A stretch of 64,000 nt of DNA. Source: Tsukamurella pulmonis (lineage in GTDB: Bacteria > Actinomycetota > Actinomycetes > Mycobacteriales > Mycobacteriaceae). Position numbers and translations under genes: made by a program. The stretch's first letter is position 1. Every line of letters starts with the position of its first letter. The notes below the pieces were generated by a model, which did not search any database, had not been told where the DNA came from, and worked only from the letters and a program-made list of their open reading frames with translations. The stretch covers positions 310,001-374,000 of the forward strand of contig NZ_FNLF01000002.1 in the NCBI RefSeq assembly GCF_900103175.1, in the 5' to 3' direction. This document shows, piece by piece, positions 34,281 to 44,820 of this stretch.

Positions 34281-37200
34281 TCAGTACGGCGCGGAGCGCA
34301 TCGGTCCCGGTGTGTACCAGCCGCTCCGCGTCGTGGTGCCGAGCTCGAGCTGCGCGGGCTCGGCCGCGGTCCACGGCGTGTACTTCGTCAGCGTGCCCCA
34401 GTCCATCGCCCACTTGCCCTTGAGGTAGGTGGGGACGATCTGCTCGTGGTACATCGCGTCCGTCACGCCCAGCGGGCCACCGGTCTTCCACCCCTGCCAC
34501 GTGTTCGACGTGTTGATCGTCGCGAGGTAGTCGGGCGAGATCCGGTACTCGGGGCGCTCGAAGACGCCGTTCACGGCGCGCACCTGGTGCTGGCACGGGA
34601 ACGCGAAGGCCACCATGAAGTCCAGCGCCACGACGGTGTCGCGGCCCAGGAACTCCTGCAGCGTCTTCATCGGCGTCATCCGGGGCGGTGTCACCACGAC
34701 GGGGTCCGGCGAGGGCACCCGGTCGTCGATCACCACGCGCACGGTGTTCGCCCCGCGCGGCAGGTCGGCGGTCGGGAAGCGCAGGTTGCGCCAGTTGTTG
34801 TTGGTCCACGCGTCCAGCGGCGCGAGCCGACCGAGTGGCTGCACCGCACCGTTCGCGGACCGGTGCCCGGCCTCGAGGAACAGCGTGCGGCCCTCGCGCG
34901 GAACGCCGTTCAGTCCGGTCGCCGCGACGGGCCCGGCCACCGACAGGGTCACGAGCGGGGTGGACTCGTCGATCGCGCCGAGCGTGTACCAGTCGGTGGT
35001 GAGGTTCGCCAGGCCCGACGCGCCGGCCGAGCCGAGCACCGGGGTGGTGGCGGGGTTCAGGCCGAAGGGCAGCGGCACGCCGTCGGTCTTCGGATCGGGA
35101 TTTCGCTTGCCGCCCACGGTCTCCGGCTGATCGACGTTGGTCACGTCGGTGTTGTGGCCGGGGTTCGACTTGAGCGTCGAGAGCCAGCCGGGAACCCCCG
35201 TCGGGGTGAAGCCCGTGGACGTGCCGGCGAGCGCCTGCGCGGCTGTGGGCACGGAGCCGTCGGGCCGCGGTGCCGGACGCAGCTGACCGGCGTTCGGATC
35301 GGTCTCCATCAGCACGTAGTCCGCCATCGAGCACGTATCACCTTGCAGCGCACGTACGTTCGACGCGGTCCAGGAGAAGCTGCCGCGCTGGGCGTACGCG
35401 CCCTTGGCCATCGTGGTGATGTCGAAGAGCACCATCAGCATGGTGACGATCGCCAGCGTCGGGAGGGTGCGCGAGCCCCTCGTGGTGGGCTCGGGCGCGT
35501 AGTCGCGGCGGTAGTGCAGCCACAGCCCGTACAGCGCCGTCACGATGGACGCGAAGAACAGGACCCAGGAGACCTGCAGCCCCAGGATCTGCGGCGGCAT
35601 GGTGTTCCACGGGATGCCGTAGGTGCCCACCCAGTAGTAGCCGACGCGCGCCGCGAAGGAGATGCCGGCGATGAACAGGATCGCGGCCGCGAAGAACACG
35701 CGATTGCGTTTCGAGCGCATCATCGGCGCCATCGTGAGTGTGGCCGCCACCGCGGCGATGCCCGCCGCGTAGCCCGCGAACAGCCCCAGGTGGTGCGTCC
35801 ACTTGGTCGGGGTGAAGGCCAGCAGCACGATGGTGGCGAAGAAGACCGCCATCAGGCGCCACACCGGGCCCGACGAGATGCCGGCGGGCCGCTTGCGCCG
35901 GAGCATGAACACGAGCACCGTCAGCAGGCACAGGAAGGCGGTCAGCACGCCGATGCGGCGCACCGCCGAGCCGTCCTCGGTCTCGAGCATCAGGTAGTAG
36001 TAGCGGACGCTCTCCTCGTACCAGTCCAGGGTGGGGCCGGTGATGCCCTTGACGGTGATCGCCTCCCGCAGGCTCGCCGCCGTGGGCGTGAAGAAGGCGT
36101 AGAACAGGTACGCCATGCCCGAGGCGAGGATCGGTGCGATCAGCGGCAGCAGCCCGTCCCGTTTACGGCGCTTGACGATGCGGGTGATGATCTGGCGCGA
36201 CGCGGCGAGCAGTGCCGCCACCGCGATGAGGCCGCCGGGCGCGGCGCCCACGCAGAGCGCGGCGCACGGCACCGCGATGGCCACCGGCAGCAGCCGCCCC
36301 GTGGCGATGGCGCGCTCGACCGAGACCCAGGTCAGCAGGGAGAAGAAGACCACGGCCGGCTCGGGGCGCAGGCCGTTGTTGAGCGGCAGCCAGATCAGCA
36401 GGAAGCCGCCCGCGCCCGCCCACAGCGCCGCGGGGTTGTTGCGCACCGCGCGCCCCAGCCGGGGGATCATCTCGCGCGAGATGATCAGCCATGTCAGCAG
36501 GCCGAGCACCAGGCCGGGCAGGCGCATCGCGGGCGCCGCCGTGGTGACGTGCGAGATCGCGGTGAACAGGTAGTCGTTCCAGCCGACGGGGTTCTCCGGC
36601 ACGCCGAAGCTGCGGAAGTAGTTGATCAGGTAGCCGCTGTGCTTCGCCTGCGTGGCCATCGTGATCTGGTAGCCGTCGTCGGACGTGTTCGGTCCGATCA
36701 GCCACCAGATCCCGAGCACGCCGATCACGGTGAAATCGACCGGGCGCGGGCGCAGCCAGCCCTGCGGCATGAACCGGATGTGCCCGCGGCCGTCGCGCAT
36801 GTCCACGAAGCCGAGGGCGACCAGGGCGAGGATCGTCGAGGCGATGCCGACGATGATCGCGATCAGCTTGATCGTCGACGGGGAGGTGTTGAACCGGGTG
36901 TCCACCTGGGTCTGCACGTCGATGCCGTCGATCGGGGTCGACGCGGGCAGGTCCGTGTAGAAGCCGGTCACCTGCGGGCGCAGGTTCGGGTCGTCGACCG
37001 AGTTCGAGAGCTGGTTGGAGGTCTCGGCGCCGGGAGGCATGCCGGTGAACTCGGCGGTGGTGTTCTCCGGGGTGGAGACGAAGCGGATCGCGCAGCCCGG
37101 TGCGTTGCGCGCCACGTCGGCGCGGTCGGCCGTCGCGAGCGGAACGTCGCGATCGGCGACGATGACGTTCTTCGCGTCCGCCCGGATCACCAGGCCCTGC

Positions 37201-37517
37201 AGGCCCGGACGCGGACCGTCCTCGGGCAGGGTGCGCAGCAGCGTCCCGCCGGCGGCGGGCAGCTGGTCAACGAGTGAACAGGGCAGCGTCACGTCGAGGC
37301 GGATCGGCGTGTACGACACCAGGGGCGCGTCGACGTTGCTCACGCGCCCGTTCTGCGGCCAGTGCACCGCGGTGGTGGTCTCCTTCACCGGTAGGAACGG
37401 TGTGAGGATCGCCAGGACGAAGCCGAGCAGGCCGGCGACGGCGGCCACGATCCGCCACTTCCCGTAGCGCTGCTCCGGCGGCACCGTCGCGGATGCGGTC
37501 GAGTTCTCGCTGGTCAT
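34281..37517 (-). CDS. embB: Arabinosyltransferase EmbB
   Basis: A 1078-aa membrane GT-C glycosyltransferase using decaprenylphosphoryl-arabinose to build wall arabinan. An N-terminal helix is followed by a jelly-roll-like domain. The catalytic loop is GPNTSDDGYQITM (Asp280/Asp281), then about a dozen helices and a C-terminal carbohydrate-binding domain from about residue 700. By order (third in the set) and the GPNTSDD wording it corresponds to mycobacterial EmbB. Met287 corresponds to Met306 of M. tuberculosis EmbB, the main ethambutol-resistance site. It lies nine bases downstream of embA. Acceptor-side residues NYFRSFGVPENPVGWND differ more from mycobacteria than in the other two paralogues. 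Confidence 0.92.
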   Translation of the reverse strand: MTSENSTASATVPPEQRYGKWRIVAAVAGLLGFVLAILTPFLPVKETTTAVHWPQNGRVSNVDAPLVSYTPIRLDVTLPCSLVDQLPAAGGTLLRTLPEDGPRPGLQGLVIRADAKNVIVADRDVPLATADRADVARNAPGCAIRFVSTPENTTAEFTGMPPGAETSNQLSNSVDDPNLRPQVTGFYTDLPASTPIDGIDVQTQVDTRFNTSPSTIKLIAIIVGIASTILALVALGFVDMRDGRGHIRFMPQGWLRPRPVDFTVIGVLGIWWLIGPNTSDDGYQITMATQAKHSGYLINYFRSFGVPENPVGWNDYLFTAISHVTTAAPAMRLPGLVLGLLTWLIISREMIPRLGRAVRNNPAALWAGAGGFLLIWLPLNNGLRPEPAVVFFSLLTWVSVERAIATGRLLPVAIAVPCAALCVGAAPGGLIAVAALLAASRQIITRIVKRRKRDGLLPLIAPILASGMAYLFYAFFTPTAASLREAITVKGITGPTLDWYEESVRYYYLMLETEDGSAVRRIGVLTAFLCLLTVLVFMLRRKRPAGISSGPVWRLMAVFFATIVLLAFTPTKWTHHLGLFAGYAAGIAAVAATLTMAPMMRSKRNRVFFAAAILFIAGISFAARVGYYWVGTYGIPWNTMPPQILGLQVSWVLFFASIVTALYGLWLHYRRDYAPEPTTRGSRTLPTLAIVTMLMVLFDITTMAKGAYAQRGSFSWTASNVRALQGDTCSMADYVLMETDPNAGQLRPAPRPDGSVPTAAQALAGTSTGFTPTGVPGWLSTLKSNPGHNTDVTNVDQPETVGGKRNPDPKTDGVPLPFGLNPATTPVLGSAGASGLANLTTDWYTLGAIDESTPLVTLSVAGPVAATGLNGVPREGRTLFLEAGHRSANGAVQPLGRLAPLDAWTNNNWRNLRFPTADLPRGANTVRVVIDDRVPSPDPVVVTPPRMTPMKTLQEFLGRDTVVALDFMVAFAFPCQHQVRAVNGVFERPEYRISPDYLATINTSNTWQGWKTGGPLGVTDAMYHEQIVPTYLKGKWAMDWGTLTKYTPWTAAEPAQLELGTTTRSGWYTPGPMRSAPY

Positions 37518-37526
37518 CTCGGCTTC

Positions 37527-40500
37527 CTAGTTCTTCACGGTCTGGTCGGTCAGCGCGCGGATCGGTCCCTGGCGCCACCACCCCGACCGTGTCTGGACAC
37601 CGACCGTCAGTTCCGCCGCGGGGGCGTCCTCGGCCAGCGGCGTGTACTTCTGCAGCTCGCCCCAGTCCCGGGTGAGGTCCCCGGCCATGTACGTGGGGAT
37701 CGTCGTCGTGCGCAGCAGGGTGTCGGGCACCGTCAGCAGGCCGCCGGCCTCCCGGGCCTGCCACGTGCCCGAGGTCGACAGCGCGTCCTTGCGGGTGGGC
37801 AGGATGCGCCACTTCGGCAGCTCGTAGGTGCCGTTGCGGATGGCCAGGGGGCGCTGGCACGGGAACTGCTGGCCCACCAGCAGGTCGAGCAGCACCGGAT
37901 CGGTCTCGCCCACGACCTCCTGCAGGGTGCGCAGCCGGGGCACGCGCGGCGGCGTCACGCCCACCCACTGCTGATCGCCGAGGTTCGGGTCGCGCACGTG
38001 GATCCGCACGACGTTGGCGGTCGGCGGGATCGCCTCCATCGGCACCCGCAGGTTGCGCCAGGGCTTGTTCGGCCCGGGATCGATCGGGTCGATCGCGCCG
38101 CGGGCGCCGATCGTGCCGTCGGCGCGCCGCTCGGCCCACTCCAGGGTCACGGGCTGGCCGTACTCCTTCTTCCCTGTCGGGCCGACCGAGGAGATCGCGC
38201 CGGAGGCCGCGAAGGACACCAGGGGACGGTCCGCCGAGCGGGCCGGCAGCGAGTACCAGTCGCTGAACAGCTCGGCCGGCACCGTGTTCTGGCCGTACGA
38301 GCCCACCACGGGCGTGCGGGCCGGGTCGAGCCCGAAGGGCAGGGCCGCGGTGCTGCCGTTGACGGTGCGCGGGCCGGTCCCGCCGCCGGTGCCGGCGGTG
38401 GCCGCCGTGGACGTGAACGGCGAGGTGATGGGCGAGGCCATGTTGATCTGGCCCGGTGCCGAGCTGATCGCCAGCGGCTTGAGCTCGTTCGGGACACCGG
38501 TCGGCAGGAAGCCCCGCGATCCGGGCCCGACCAGCGCCTGCGCGGTCGGCCGTCCCTCGGCCGAGGTCAGCATGTCGGCGTTGGGATCGGTCTCCACCAG
38601 GACCTTGCTCGCCATCCCGCAACTGTCGCCGCGCAGCGCGTCGAGGTTGCCCTTGGCCACGGTGTAGGTCGACGGGTTCGAGACGTACGCCTTGGCGAAG
38701 ATCGCGCCCTCGCCGAGCACCAGCATTCCCAGGACCAGCACCAGGGGGAGCGAGGCCAGCTGGAGCCGGCGTCGGCTGCGCAGCGCCTGGTCGCGATCGG
38801 CCCGGGTGTGGGTCGCCAGTGCGCTATCGGCCAGCGCGGCCTCGTCGACGGTGCCGTCCTCGACCAGGCCGCCCTCGCCGCGGCCGCGGAAATCGAGCCG
38901 GAAGTGCTGCCACGCCGCCAGCGCGCCCGCCAGGCCGGCGAGCACGAGGAAGGCCTTGCTGAAGGTGATCCCCGCGACTTCGGGCTGGCGGTCGAACCAC
39001 GGCACGCCCCACAGGTACGGCCACGACCACAGGTTGAACCCGGCGAAGGCCGCGGCCAGCGCGAACAGCATCCCGGTGAGGAAGAAGGTGAAGTTGCGGA
39101 CGGACGTGCGCGCGGCCTCGACCACGGCCACCGTCGCCACGGCCGCGAGCGCGGCGGCGAAGCCGGCGTAGACGCCGAAGTGCACCGTCCACTTGGTGGG
39201 CGTGAGCGTGAGCAGCGCGGCGGTGATGAACACGGCGCCGACCAGCCGCCACACGGGGCCCGGCGCGATCCGGGGGATCCGGCGCGCCCGCAGCATCACG
39301 AACAGCCCCACGAACAGGCACATCACGAACAGGTAGACCGGTACGCGGCGCACCAGCGAGCCGTCGGTGGTCTCGTTGGTGAGGAAGAAGAAGCGCAGGT
39401 ACTCCTGCGTCCACGGCGCGGCCGGGCCCACCTCGTAGCGGATCCGGATCGCCTCCGCCACCGACGCCAGCGACTGGTCGCGGAAGGCGATGGGCACGAT
39501 GACCGCGGCGGCGGCGAGGACGGGCACGACGAGGGCGGCCAGGCCCGCCTCGCGCCGTCGGGCGACGAGCACGCGCAGGACCGCGGCCGACGAGGCCAGC
39601 AGCAGCGCCACGGCCACGACGCCCTGCGGGGCGAGGCCCAGCGTCAGGCCCGTGGCCAGCGCCGCGATCGCGGCGGGCAGTGCCCGGTGCGTGGCGACGG
39701 CCCGCTCGACCGCGACCCAGGTGACCATCGTGCCGAGCACGATGATCGGCTCGGAGCGCAGGCCCGACGCCAGCGGGAACCAGAACGCGAGCAGCATCGC
39801 GCCCGCGGCCCACACGGCCAGCGGGTAGCGGCGCACGCCCGGACCGAGGCGCGGCAGCAGCACGCGGCTGAGCAGCAGCCACACCACGACGCCCGCGGCC
39901 AGCATGGGCAGCCGCATCCAGATCGCGTTCGCGCTGATCGAGCCCCAGTGCGAGAGGAACGTGTAGTACCAGTCGAACGGTGCCTCGGGCGCGCCGAAGA
40001 AGCGGTAGTAGTTCGCCGTGTAGCCGGCCTCGGGGGCCACCTTGCCCATCGACAGGATGTAGCCGTCGTCGGAGCTGCCCGCGCCGAGCACCGTCCACAG
40101 GCCGAGGCCGCCCAGCACCGCCACGTCGACGAGGCGGGGGCGCAGCATCCGGCCGAGGGTGCGGTGCGGGGGGCGCCGGTGGTGGCCGAAGGCGCGGTCC
40201 AGCAACCACAGCGCGACGAGCGAGGCGAGGACGCAGAGGAGGCCGATGGTGATGGCGGCCGCCTTGAGCGGGGAGGCGGAGAGCTCGAACCGGGTGTCCA
40301 GATCGGCGTGCAGGCGCATCCCGGGCCCCGCGGCGGTGACGTCGGCCGCGGTCAGCGAGGTGTAGACGCCGCCCATGACCGGCCGGCTCTCCGTGGCGAT
40401 GGTGCCCGCGACGTCGGTGCCCTCGAAGCGGGCGCCGACCTCGGCCGGATTCGACCACAGCCGCAGTTGCGAGCAGCCGCGGAGGCGGTCGAGCGATGCC

Positions 40501-40931
40501 GCGGCGATGACGGTGTTCCGGGAGGAGACGGTCACGGACTGGCCGGGGCCGGGCGCGCCGACCACGACGTTCATGCCCAGTTCCCGGGCGCTGCTCGAGC
40601 CGACCGGCAGGGTGGAGAGCACCGTGCCGCCGGTCGTCGCCGCGCGGTTAATCGCGGCGCACGGCACCGTCGCGGTGAGGTCGGCGGGCGCCTGCGTGAC
40701 CAGGGAGGCCGAGACCTCCGCGCTCTCGGCCCCGGGCCGCAGCTGCGGCCAATCGAGTGAGGCGGTCGACTGCTGGACGGGGAGCAGCGGGGTCAGCAGG
40801 CACAGCAGCAGGCCGACGGCGCCGGCGACGACCGCGACGAGGCGGGCGACGGTGACGCCGCGCGGGGCATCGCCGGCGGCGGGCCGCTGCGGCGCGGGCT
40901 CCTGCTCGGAGCTGGACGTAGGCACGGACAC
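37527..40931 (-). CDS. embA: Arabinosyltransferase EmbA
   Basis: A 1134-aa GT-C arabinosyltransferase, the longest of the three. It has the DDx motif in GAGSSDDGYILSM and the EmbA-like acceptor loop NYYRFFGAPEAPFDWYY. Helices run through about residue 700, where a linker of charged residues precedes the C-terminal carbohydrate-binding domain. In mycobacteria EmbA pairs with EmbB to add the terminal beta-arabinose of arabinogalactan. Its GTG start lies 110 bases downstream of embC. The middle position in the set supports the assignment. Confidence 0.9.
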   Translation of the reverse strand: MSVPTSSSEQEPAPQRPAAGDAPRGVTVARLVAVVAGAVGLLLCLLTPLLPVQQSTASLDWPQLRPGAESAEVSASLVTQAPADLTATVPCAAINRAATTGGTVLSTLPVGSSSARELGMNVVVGAPGPGQSVTVSSRNTVIAAASLDRLRGCSQLRLWSNPAEVGARFEGTDVAGTIATESRPVMGGVYTSLTAADVTAAGPGMRLHADLDTRFELSASPLKAAAITIGLLCVLASLVALWLLDRAFGHHRRPPHRTLGRMLRPRLVDVAVLGGLGLWTVLGAGSSDDGYILSMGKVAPEAGYTANYYRFFGAPEAPFDWYYTFLSHWGSISANAIWMRLPMLAAGVVVWLLLSRVLLPRLGPGVRRYPLAVWAAGAMLLAFWFPLASGLRSEPIIVLGTMVTWVAVERAVATHRALPAAIAALATGLTLGLAPQGVVAVALLLASSAAVLRVLVARRREAGLAALVVPVLAAAAVIVPIAFRDQSLASVAEAIRIRYEVGPAAPWTQEYLRFFFLTNETTDGSLVRRVPVYLFVMCLFVGLFVMLRARRIPRIAPGPVWRLVGAVFITAALLTLTPTKWTVHFGVYAGFAAALAAVATVAVVEAARTSVRNFTFFLTGMLFALAAAFAGFNLWSWPYLWGVPWFDRQPEVAGITFSKAFLVLAGLAGALAAWQHFRLDFRGRGEGGLVEDGTVDEAALADSALATHTRADRDQALRSRRRLQLASLPLVLVLGMLVLGEGAIFAKAYVSNPSTYTVAKGNLDALRGDSCGMASKVLVETDPNADMLTSAEGRPTAQALVGPGSRGFLPTGVPNELKPLAISSAPGQINMASPITSPFTSTAATAGTGGGTGPRTVNGSTAALPFGLDPARTPVVGSYGQNTVPAELFSDWYSLPARSADRPLVSFAASGAISSVGPTGKKEYGQPVTLEWAERRADGTIGARGAIDPIDPGPNKPWRNLRVPMEAIPPTANVVRIHVRDPNLGDQQWVGVTPPRVPRLRTLQEVVGETDPVLLDLLVGQQFPCQRPLAIRNGTYELPKWRILPTRKDALSTSGTWQAREAGGLLTVPDTLLRTTTIPTYMAGDLTRDWGELQKYTPLAEDAPAAELTVGVQTRSGWWRQGPIRALTDQTVKN

Positions 40932-41041
40932 GGATGCTCATGGTATGCGAATGCGCTGCGAGAACCGATTCGCCGTCCGGGCCGGAGCCGATCGCTTAAC
41001 GGATTCTCAGTCCGCGCGATGCCGCAGGTCAGGAAAGCCGC

Positions 41042-44000
41042 TCAGGAATCGGTCCGATCCTTGCGGATCGGCGCCTCGACGTGGGTGCCCCACACGGTGC
41101 GGGTGCCGAGTGTGAGATCGGCCGCACGCGCCTGCGAGTACGGCACCAGGCGCATCACCTCGCCGAAGTCCTGGCCCAGATCGCCCTGGAGGTAGCCGGG
41201 GATCTTCTCCTGCTGCAGCAGCATCTGCGTCCAACCCAGCGGGCCGCCGCCCAGGGTCCCCTCCCACTCGGTGGTCACCGGCGAGAGGTTCTGATCGGGG
41301 GTGATTCGCCACTGCGGCACCTCGGCGACGCCGTTGCTGTGACTGAACGGGCGCTGGCACGGGAAGGCCAGGCCGGAGGTCCAGTCCAGCAGCACCGGCT
41401 CGGTGGAACCGATCAGCTCCTGCGCCGTGACCAGCTTCGACACCCGCGGCGGGGTGACGGCCAGCCAGTGGTCGATCGCCAGGTCGTCGTCCACCGCGAC
41501 GACCCGGACGGCCGTGGCATCGGCGGGCAGGTCGGTGCGCGGCAGGCGCAGGTTGCGCCACGCGGGCTTCGGGCCGATGTCGATGAACGAGTGCTTGCCG
41601 GCGACCTTCGGCTCGGCGCCGGGGGCGGGCGCGTCCGTCGAGTACTCGAGGTAGAGCTCGTCCTCGGTGAACTTGCCGGCCGCCGAGAGCGTGATGAGCG
41701 AGCGGTCCGCGGCCTTCGCGGGTAGCGGGTACCACTTCGAGACGACCTGCGCCTTGGACTGCGCCTCCTGCGAGTACGAGCCCAGGACCGGGGTGCGCGC
41801 CGGATCCAGCCCGTAGGGCAGGCGCATGTGCGAGCCGTTGATCCCGGCGGTCGACGTGCGGCCTGACGTGGTGTCCTGCGGCAGGCGCGCCATCGCGTCC
41901 AGCGAGGTGCTGGAGTCGTCGGTGTTCGAGCTGGTGGTGGCGTTGATGATCGTCGGCACCCCGTCGGGCGAGACCCCGGCGGTGCCCGGACCGGCCAGAC
42001 CGTCGCGGATGTTCCCGTCGAGTGGGAGCAACAGGCCCGAGGTGGGATCCGGCTCGGTGAGCACGTAGTCGGCGAGGTTGCACGGGTCGCCGCCGAGTGC
42101 GCGCAGGTTGGCCTTGCCGTTCGAGAACGAGGAGAACTGGGTGATGCCGGTGGTCGCCGCCATCGAGCCGACGCACAGCACCACGACCGCCCACGCGGCC
42201 CACGTGATCGACGACTGCCTGCCGAACAGATCGACGATCCGCTTCGCGCGGGGCGGCACCGGGGCGGGATCGGGTTCGTGGAAATGCAGCCAGCCGGCCA
42301 CGAGCAGGGCGATGCCCGCTCCGGCGAAGAACACCGAGCCGAGCGCCAGGACCGTCGACTCGCCCCAGGGGACGCCGTAGTTGCTGGCGTACCACCAGCC
42401 GTTCGGGCCGCTGAAGGACAGGCCCAGCACCAGCAGCACCACGGACGCGCTGAGCGCGCGGTTGCGGGCGCTGCGCAGCGCGGCGGGCGCGATGGCGATG
42501 GCCGCGAGCGCGGCGAGCGCGCCGCCGAGCCCGGCGAAGGCGCCGAACTGGTGGGTCCACTTGGTCGGGGTGAACATCAGCAGGATCAGGGCGCCGAGCG
42601 TGACGGCCGCCAGGCGTCGGCCGGGGCCGAGGCTCGCGCCGGGGATCCGGCCCTTGCGCAGGAGCACGGCGCCCGTGAGTAGCAGGCAGGCGATGATGAT
42701 GATGACCGCGAACCGTCGGGCCACGCCGCCGTCGGCCGTGAACGTGAACAGGGCCGAGTAGCGGTCGATCTCGTTGTACCACTTCTTGGTGTCGACGACG
42801 GTGCCCACATCGGACTGCATGAGCGTCTTCGCGACGAAGGCCGACGCCGTGAGCTTGGAGAAGATGATCGGCACCAGCAGCACGCCCGCGGCCAGCACCG
42901 GCGCGACGTACGCGGCGACGGTCAGCCGGAAGCCGGCCGGGCTCGTCCGGGCCCGGGCGAGGATGCGGCGCCCCACGGGCCGGATCCCGGCGAGCAGCGC
43001 GGCGACCGTCATGATCCCCGTCGGGCCGGCGGCCACCGTCCACCCCGCGAAGACGGCGGCGGCCGCGAACGGCAGTACCCGCCCCGTCGCGATCGCGCGC
43101 TCCACCGAGCACCAGGTGAGCAGCGCGCCCAGCGCGATCACGGGCTCGGGGCGCAGGCCGTTGTTGAAGGCGAACCAGAACACCAGGAAGACGCCGGCGG
43201 CCGCCCACAGCGCGAACCGCGAGCGCGCGGCGCGGCCGAGCCGGGGCACCACCTCGCGGCTGATGATGAGCCAGGTCGCGATGCCGCACAGGAGCGCGGG
43301 CAGCCGCACCCACGGACTGGCCGTGGAGAAGTGCGAGAGCCAGGCGAAGGCCTGGTAGTACCAGCCGAACGGGGTCTCGGGCGCGCCGTACCAGCGGTAG
43401 TAGTTCGCGGTGTAGCCCGCGGCCTCCGCCGTGCGCGCCATGGTGAGGATGTAGCCGTCGTCGGAGGTGTTCGCGCCGATGAAATGCCAGGCCACGAGCA
43501 GGGCGATGACGGTGCTGTCGAGCTTGCTGGGGCGCCACCAGCCCGCGGGCAGGATCCGACGGTGCCGGCGGCCGTCCGCGGCGGCGTCGAGACGGTGCAG
43601 CGTCAGCAGGCTGGTGAGGATGAGAGCGATCGCCAGCACGATCACGACCCACCGCGCGGCGGCCGGAACGGTGGTGTAGCGGGTGTCGACATCCGCACGG
43701 AACTGAATTCGTGTGCTGTCCGTGACGGCGCCGTGCAGATCTGTGAAGACGCCGACGGTCTGCGGCCGGTAGTCGAAGCCGTTGTCCTTGCCGCCGGCCA
43801 GCGGCGCACCGTCGGGCGAGGTCACGCCCGTGACCTCGGCGTGCACGGTCTTCGAGTCGCCGGAGAAGACGATCGCGCCGCACCCCGGCGCGCGCAGCGC
43901 CGCGGTGTCCACCACGAGCAGCGGCGTGTTGCGCACCACCACCTCGAGCATGCGTCGCTGGTCGGGCTGGGTGCTCACGCCGATCGTCATGCCACGTCGC

Positions 44001-44293
44001 ACGGTGTCGGGCGAGTCGACGGGGCCGGTCGCGACGAGTGTTCCCACGCCGCCGGGCAGCGCGTCGACGGCGGCGCAGGGGATCGAGACGTCGATCCGGT
44101 CGGGTACGTAGGAGAGCAGCGGAGCGGTGACCGCCTCGAGGGAGCCGCGCTGCGGCCAGTCGAGCGCCGCGGTGGTCTGCTTGACGGGCATGAACGGCGT
44201 GAGCAGCGCGAACAGCACCCCGAGCACGCCGGTCAGTGCGGCGGTCCGGGCCGTGGTGCGGGCTGCGCGGGCAGCGGCGGACGGTTCGGGCAC
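41042..44293 (-). CDS. embC: Arabinosyltransferase EmbC
   Basis: A 1083-aa GT-C arabinosyltransferase, first gene of the emb set. The catalytic loop is GANTSDDGYILTM, and the following NYYRWYGAPETPFGWYYQ matches mycobacterial EmbC, the lipoarabinomannan arabinan polymerase. The hydrophobic core and C-terminal beta-rich domain are as in its paralogues. The gene is divergent from an ImmA/IrrE-like gene with a 101-base gap. In mycobacteria aftA lies immediately upstream, but here it is about 10.7 kb away. Confidence 0.9.
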   Translation of the reverse strand: MPEPSAAARAARTTARTAALTGVLGVLFALLTPFMPVKQTTAALDWPQRGSLEAVTAPLLSYVPDRIDVSIPCAAVDALPGGVGTLVATGPVDSPDTVRRGMTIGVSTQPDQRRMLEVVVRNTPLLVVDTAALRAPGCGAIVFSGDSKTVHAEVTGVTSPDGAPLAGGKDNGFDYRPQTVGVFTDLHGAVTDSTRIQFRADVDTRYTTVPAAARWVVIVLAIALILTSLLTLHRLDAAADGRRHRRILPAGWWRPSKLDSTVIALLVAWHFIGANTSDDGYILTMARTAEAAGYTANYYRWYGAPETPFGWYYQAFAWLSHFSTASPWVRLPALLCGIATWLIISREVVPRLGRAARSRFALWAAAGVFLVFWFAFNNGLRPEPVIALGALLTWCSVERAIATGRVLPFAAAAVFAGWTVAAGPTGIMTVAALLAGIRPVGRRILARARTSPAGFRLTVAAYVAPVLAAGVLLVPIIFSKLTASAFVAKTLMQSDVGTVVDTKKWYNEIDRYSALFTFTADGGVARRFAVIIIIACLLLTGAVLLRKGRIPGASLGPGRRLAAVTLGALILLMFTPTKWTHQFGAFAGLGGALAALAAIAIAPAALRSARNRALSASVVLLVLGLSFSGPNGWWYASNYGVPWGESTVLALGSVFFAGAGIALLVAGWLHFHEPDPAPVPPRAKRIVDLFGRQSSITWAAWAVVVLCVGSMAATTGITQFSSFSNGKANLRALGGDPCNLADYVLTEPDPTSGLLLPLDGNIRDGLAGPGTAGVSPDGVPTIINATTSSNTDDSSTSLDAMARLPQDTTSGRTSTAGINGSHMRLPYGLDPARTPVLGSYSQEAQSKAQVVSKWYPLPAKAADRSLITLSAAGKFTEDELYLEYSTDAPAPGAEPKVAGKHSFIDIGPKPAWRNLRLPRTDLPADATAVRVVAVDDDLAIDHWLAVTPPRVSKLVTAQELIGSTEPVLLDWTSGLAFPCQRPFSHSNGVAEVPQWRITPDQNLSPVTTEWEGTLGGGPLGWTQMLLQQEKIPGYLQGDLGQDFGEVMRLVPYSQARAADLTLGTRTVWGTHVEAPIRKDRTDS

Positions 44294-44394
44294 CCCGCGA
44301 GTCTAGACGTCGCGACCTGCTCGAATCCGTTCGATCCGACGCGAACGACCGCTTGGTGTACGACGAGCCGACGAACCGACGTATCGTTTCCGGC

Positions 44395-44820
44395 ATGAGG
44401 GGATCCGATCGACCGACGCGCGCAGTGCGCTCCGTCGTGCGCGCGGTCACCCCGAAGGTCGGCTCGGGCCCGAGCACGGTCGCCGAGGTGGTCGAGGCGT
44501 ACGCCGTTCACCTGGGCAGACGGATCGACGTACAGCGTATGACGCTGGCCGTCGGCGTGCACGGGATGTGGCTGCGCTCGGACGAGCGCGACCTGCTCGT
44601 GGTCTCCACCGGCGTTGCCACCTTCGAGCAGACGCTCGCGCACGAGCTCGGGCACCTGGTGCTCGGCCACGAACAGGGGTGTTCGTCCGATCCCGACAGC
44701 GGCAGGGCCGCGCGGTGCGAGGCGGAGGCCGAGTCCTTCGCCACGCTACTGGTGCGCCGCGTCCGGGCGGGCCACACGATCACCCGGGTCGACTCGGTGG
44801 TCGACGAACTGCTCGGATGA
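44395..44820 (+). CDS. ImmA/IrrE-family metallo-endopeptidase
   Basis: A 141-aa zinc metallopeptidase-like protein. The zinc site is TLAHELGHLVLGHE, with a third acidic ligand in the following EAEAESFATLLV. Members cleave or regulate XRE-type repressors. The start is probably leaderless: TATCGT ends seven bases before the ATG. Its stop overlaps the ATG of the next membrane protein. The EspR-like XRE gene at 45932-46333 is a natural partner. Confidence 0.85.
   Translation: MRGSDRPTRAVRSVVRAVTPKVGSGPSTVAEVVEAYAVHLGRRIDVQRMTLAVGVHGMWLRSDERDLLVVSTGVATFEQTLAHELGHLVLGHEQGCSSDPDSGRAARCEAEAESFATLLVRRVRAGHTITRVDSVVDELLG

Noticed and set aside
34266-40760. Very long plus-strand open frames (1003 aa and 920 aa) across the emb genes
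   Set aside because: They are antisense to embB and embA, have Arg/His/Gly-rich low-complexity translations and no domain features. The high G+C keeps such frames open.
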